Below are positions 63,410 through 64,000 of a stretch of DNA of 64,000 nucleotides, piece by piece; the first letter of the stretch is position 1; the number at the start of each line of letters is the position of its first letter. The notes beneath the pieces are model-generated. The model searched no databases and was not told where the DNA came from. It worked only from the letters and a program-made list of their open reading frames with translations. The position numbers and the translations under genes were made by a program. Location: contig UCJD01000020.1 in NCBI GenBank assembly GCA_900472605.1, positions 285,352 to 349,351 of the forward strand, written 5' to 3'. The stretch comes from Hyphomicrobiales bacterium. Lineage in GTDB: Bacteria; Pseudomonadota; Alphaproteobacteria; Rhizobiales; Rhizobiaceae.

Positions 63410-64000
63410 TTAGCGTCGACGTCCACCATGGGGAACGCGAGCGTGTCCGCCGCCACCGCGACCGCCACCACTGAAGTGAGCACCGCCACCTCTGCCACCG
63501 CCGCTAAAGTGGGCACCGCCACCACCTCCGCGATGCGCCGCGAATTCGGGCCGGCTGGCGTGGTGTCCGCCACCCATGGCGCGTCCTCCGCGCTGAGAGT
63601 GAAGATTGGCAGCGCCTCGCGAGCGAACTTCGCCAAGACCGGACGGGCGCTGGGGACGCGCATCCCGTTTCCCCGCCATCGCGTGCTTTCCGATGTCCCG
63701 ATTTCCGCGCTGACCTATTTCGCCACGGCGGTCGCCAGAGGGGCGATTGGCAGCGCGGTCACGTAACTCGCCACCGCCACCAGCGATCTTGTTGGCCCTG
63801 ATGTCCTTGATGGCCGAGGGCGTCACTCGGGCGTGGCCGGCGTTGGCGGCTCTCGCCTTGACGGACTTGGCCTTCGTGCGGATGTCGTTGTTTCCGCCGG
63901 CCTCAAGGCGGTTGCGGATGTTGGTCTTGTCGATCTTGGCGAACTGGTTGTGATCGAATTTGATCTTGCTGCGGTCGACATTCTTCCAGTCGACGTCGTT
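63410..64000 (-). CDS. DUF3300-like protein, C-terminal part (5' end outside window)
   Basis: The frame is open from base 64000 to a stop at 63410 (196 residues visible). It starts NDVDWKNVDRSKIKFDHNQF and ends in a Gly/His/Arg-rich tail with two AHFSGGGRGGG units. This resembles the disordered C-terminus of DUF3300 proteins. The next gene being DUF2950 supports this. The conserved N-terminal domain is not in the window. Confidence 0.7.
   Translation of the reverse strand, partial: NDVDWKNVDRSKIKFDHNQFAKIDKTNIRNRLEAGGNNDIRTKAKSVKARAANAGHARVTPSAIKDIRANKIAGGGGELRDRAANRPSGDRRGEIGQRGNRDIGKHAMAGKRDARPQRPSGLGEVRSRGAANLHSQRGGRAMGGGHHASRPEFAAHRGGGGGAHFSGGGRGGGAHFSGGGRGGGGHARVPHGGRRR

Overview
The window looks like chromosome or chromid DNA of an alphaproteobacterium of the Rhizobiales (Rhizobium/Agrobacterium type). 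It is GC-rich and densely coding. It carries an Agrobacterium-style cellulose operon, a hutF/hutG-type histidine pathway under a GntR-family HutC, and many periplasmic-binding-protein ABC importers next to catabolic enzymes. No tRNA, rRNA, CRISPR array or intact mobile element was seen.

Layout. 1-1363: end of a short-chain dehydrogenase and a GldA-like dehydrogenase. 1571-8681 (minus): homoprotocatechuate (3,4-dihydroxyphenylacetate) meta-cleavage operon hpaF-hpaE-hpaD-gabD-FAH-hpaH-hpaI. 8913-17438 (plus): MarR regulator hpaR, then a Liv-type ABC importer, a LigM-like folate-dependent demethylase, PurU and FolD. 17519-22446 (minus): carboxymuconolactone decarboxylase-like protein, 3-hydroxyisobutyrate dehydrogenase-like protein, aldehyde dehydrogenase, EthD-like protein and GMC oxidoreductase. 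The palindrome TTAAC-NN-GTTAA occurs upstream of hpaF/hpaR, twice before the importer, and in exact or degenerate form before the minus-strand genes up to 22446. I infer one HpaR regulon that imports and oxidises an aromatic compound, demethylates it with tetrahydrofolate, recycles the C1 unit and cleaves the ring. No 4-hydroxyphenylacetate hydroxylase is present, so a methoxylated arylacetate such as homovanillate is the best guess at the entry substrate.

23028-30476: cellulose operon celA-celB-celC plus an exported helical-repeat protein, then a relic of an IS3-family element. 30760-38880: complete hut system (hutC, hutF, hutI, hutH, hutG, hutU, hutD) with a perfect 12-bp palindromic operator between hutF and hutI. 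38881-39405: mostly decayed sequence. 39406-43046 (minus): sugar-acid dehydrogenase group (IdnD, 2-hydroxyacid dehydrogenase, IdnO, SDR).

43421-59144 is the most unusual region. One plus-strand gene train encodes a UbiD-type decarboxylase and its UbiX flavin prenyltransferase, a dipeptide-type ABC importer, a PEP-mutase/isocitrate-lyase-superfamily enzyme, a TIGR02444 protein, a hydantoinase-like amidohydrolase, an M20 carbamoylase, a second histidine-ammonia-lyase-family enzyme, and finally a LysR regulator with two separate HTH domains. I know of no described pathway with this composition. It probably degrades a nitrogen-containing, carboxylated ring compound.

59202-64000 (minus): broken small membrane gene, MltF-like lytic transglycosylase, membrane protein of unknown function, DUF2950 protein and the C-terminal part of a DUF3300-like protein.
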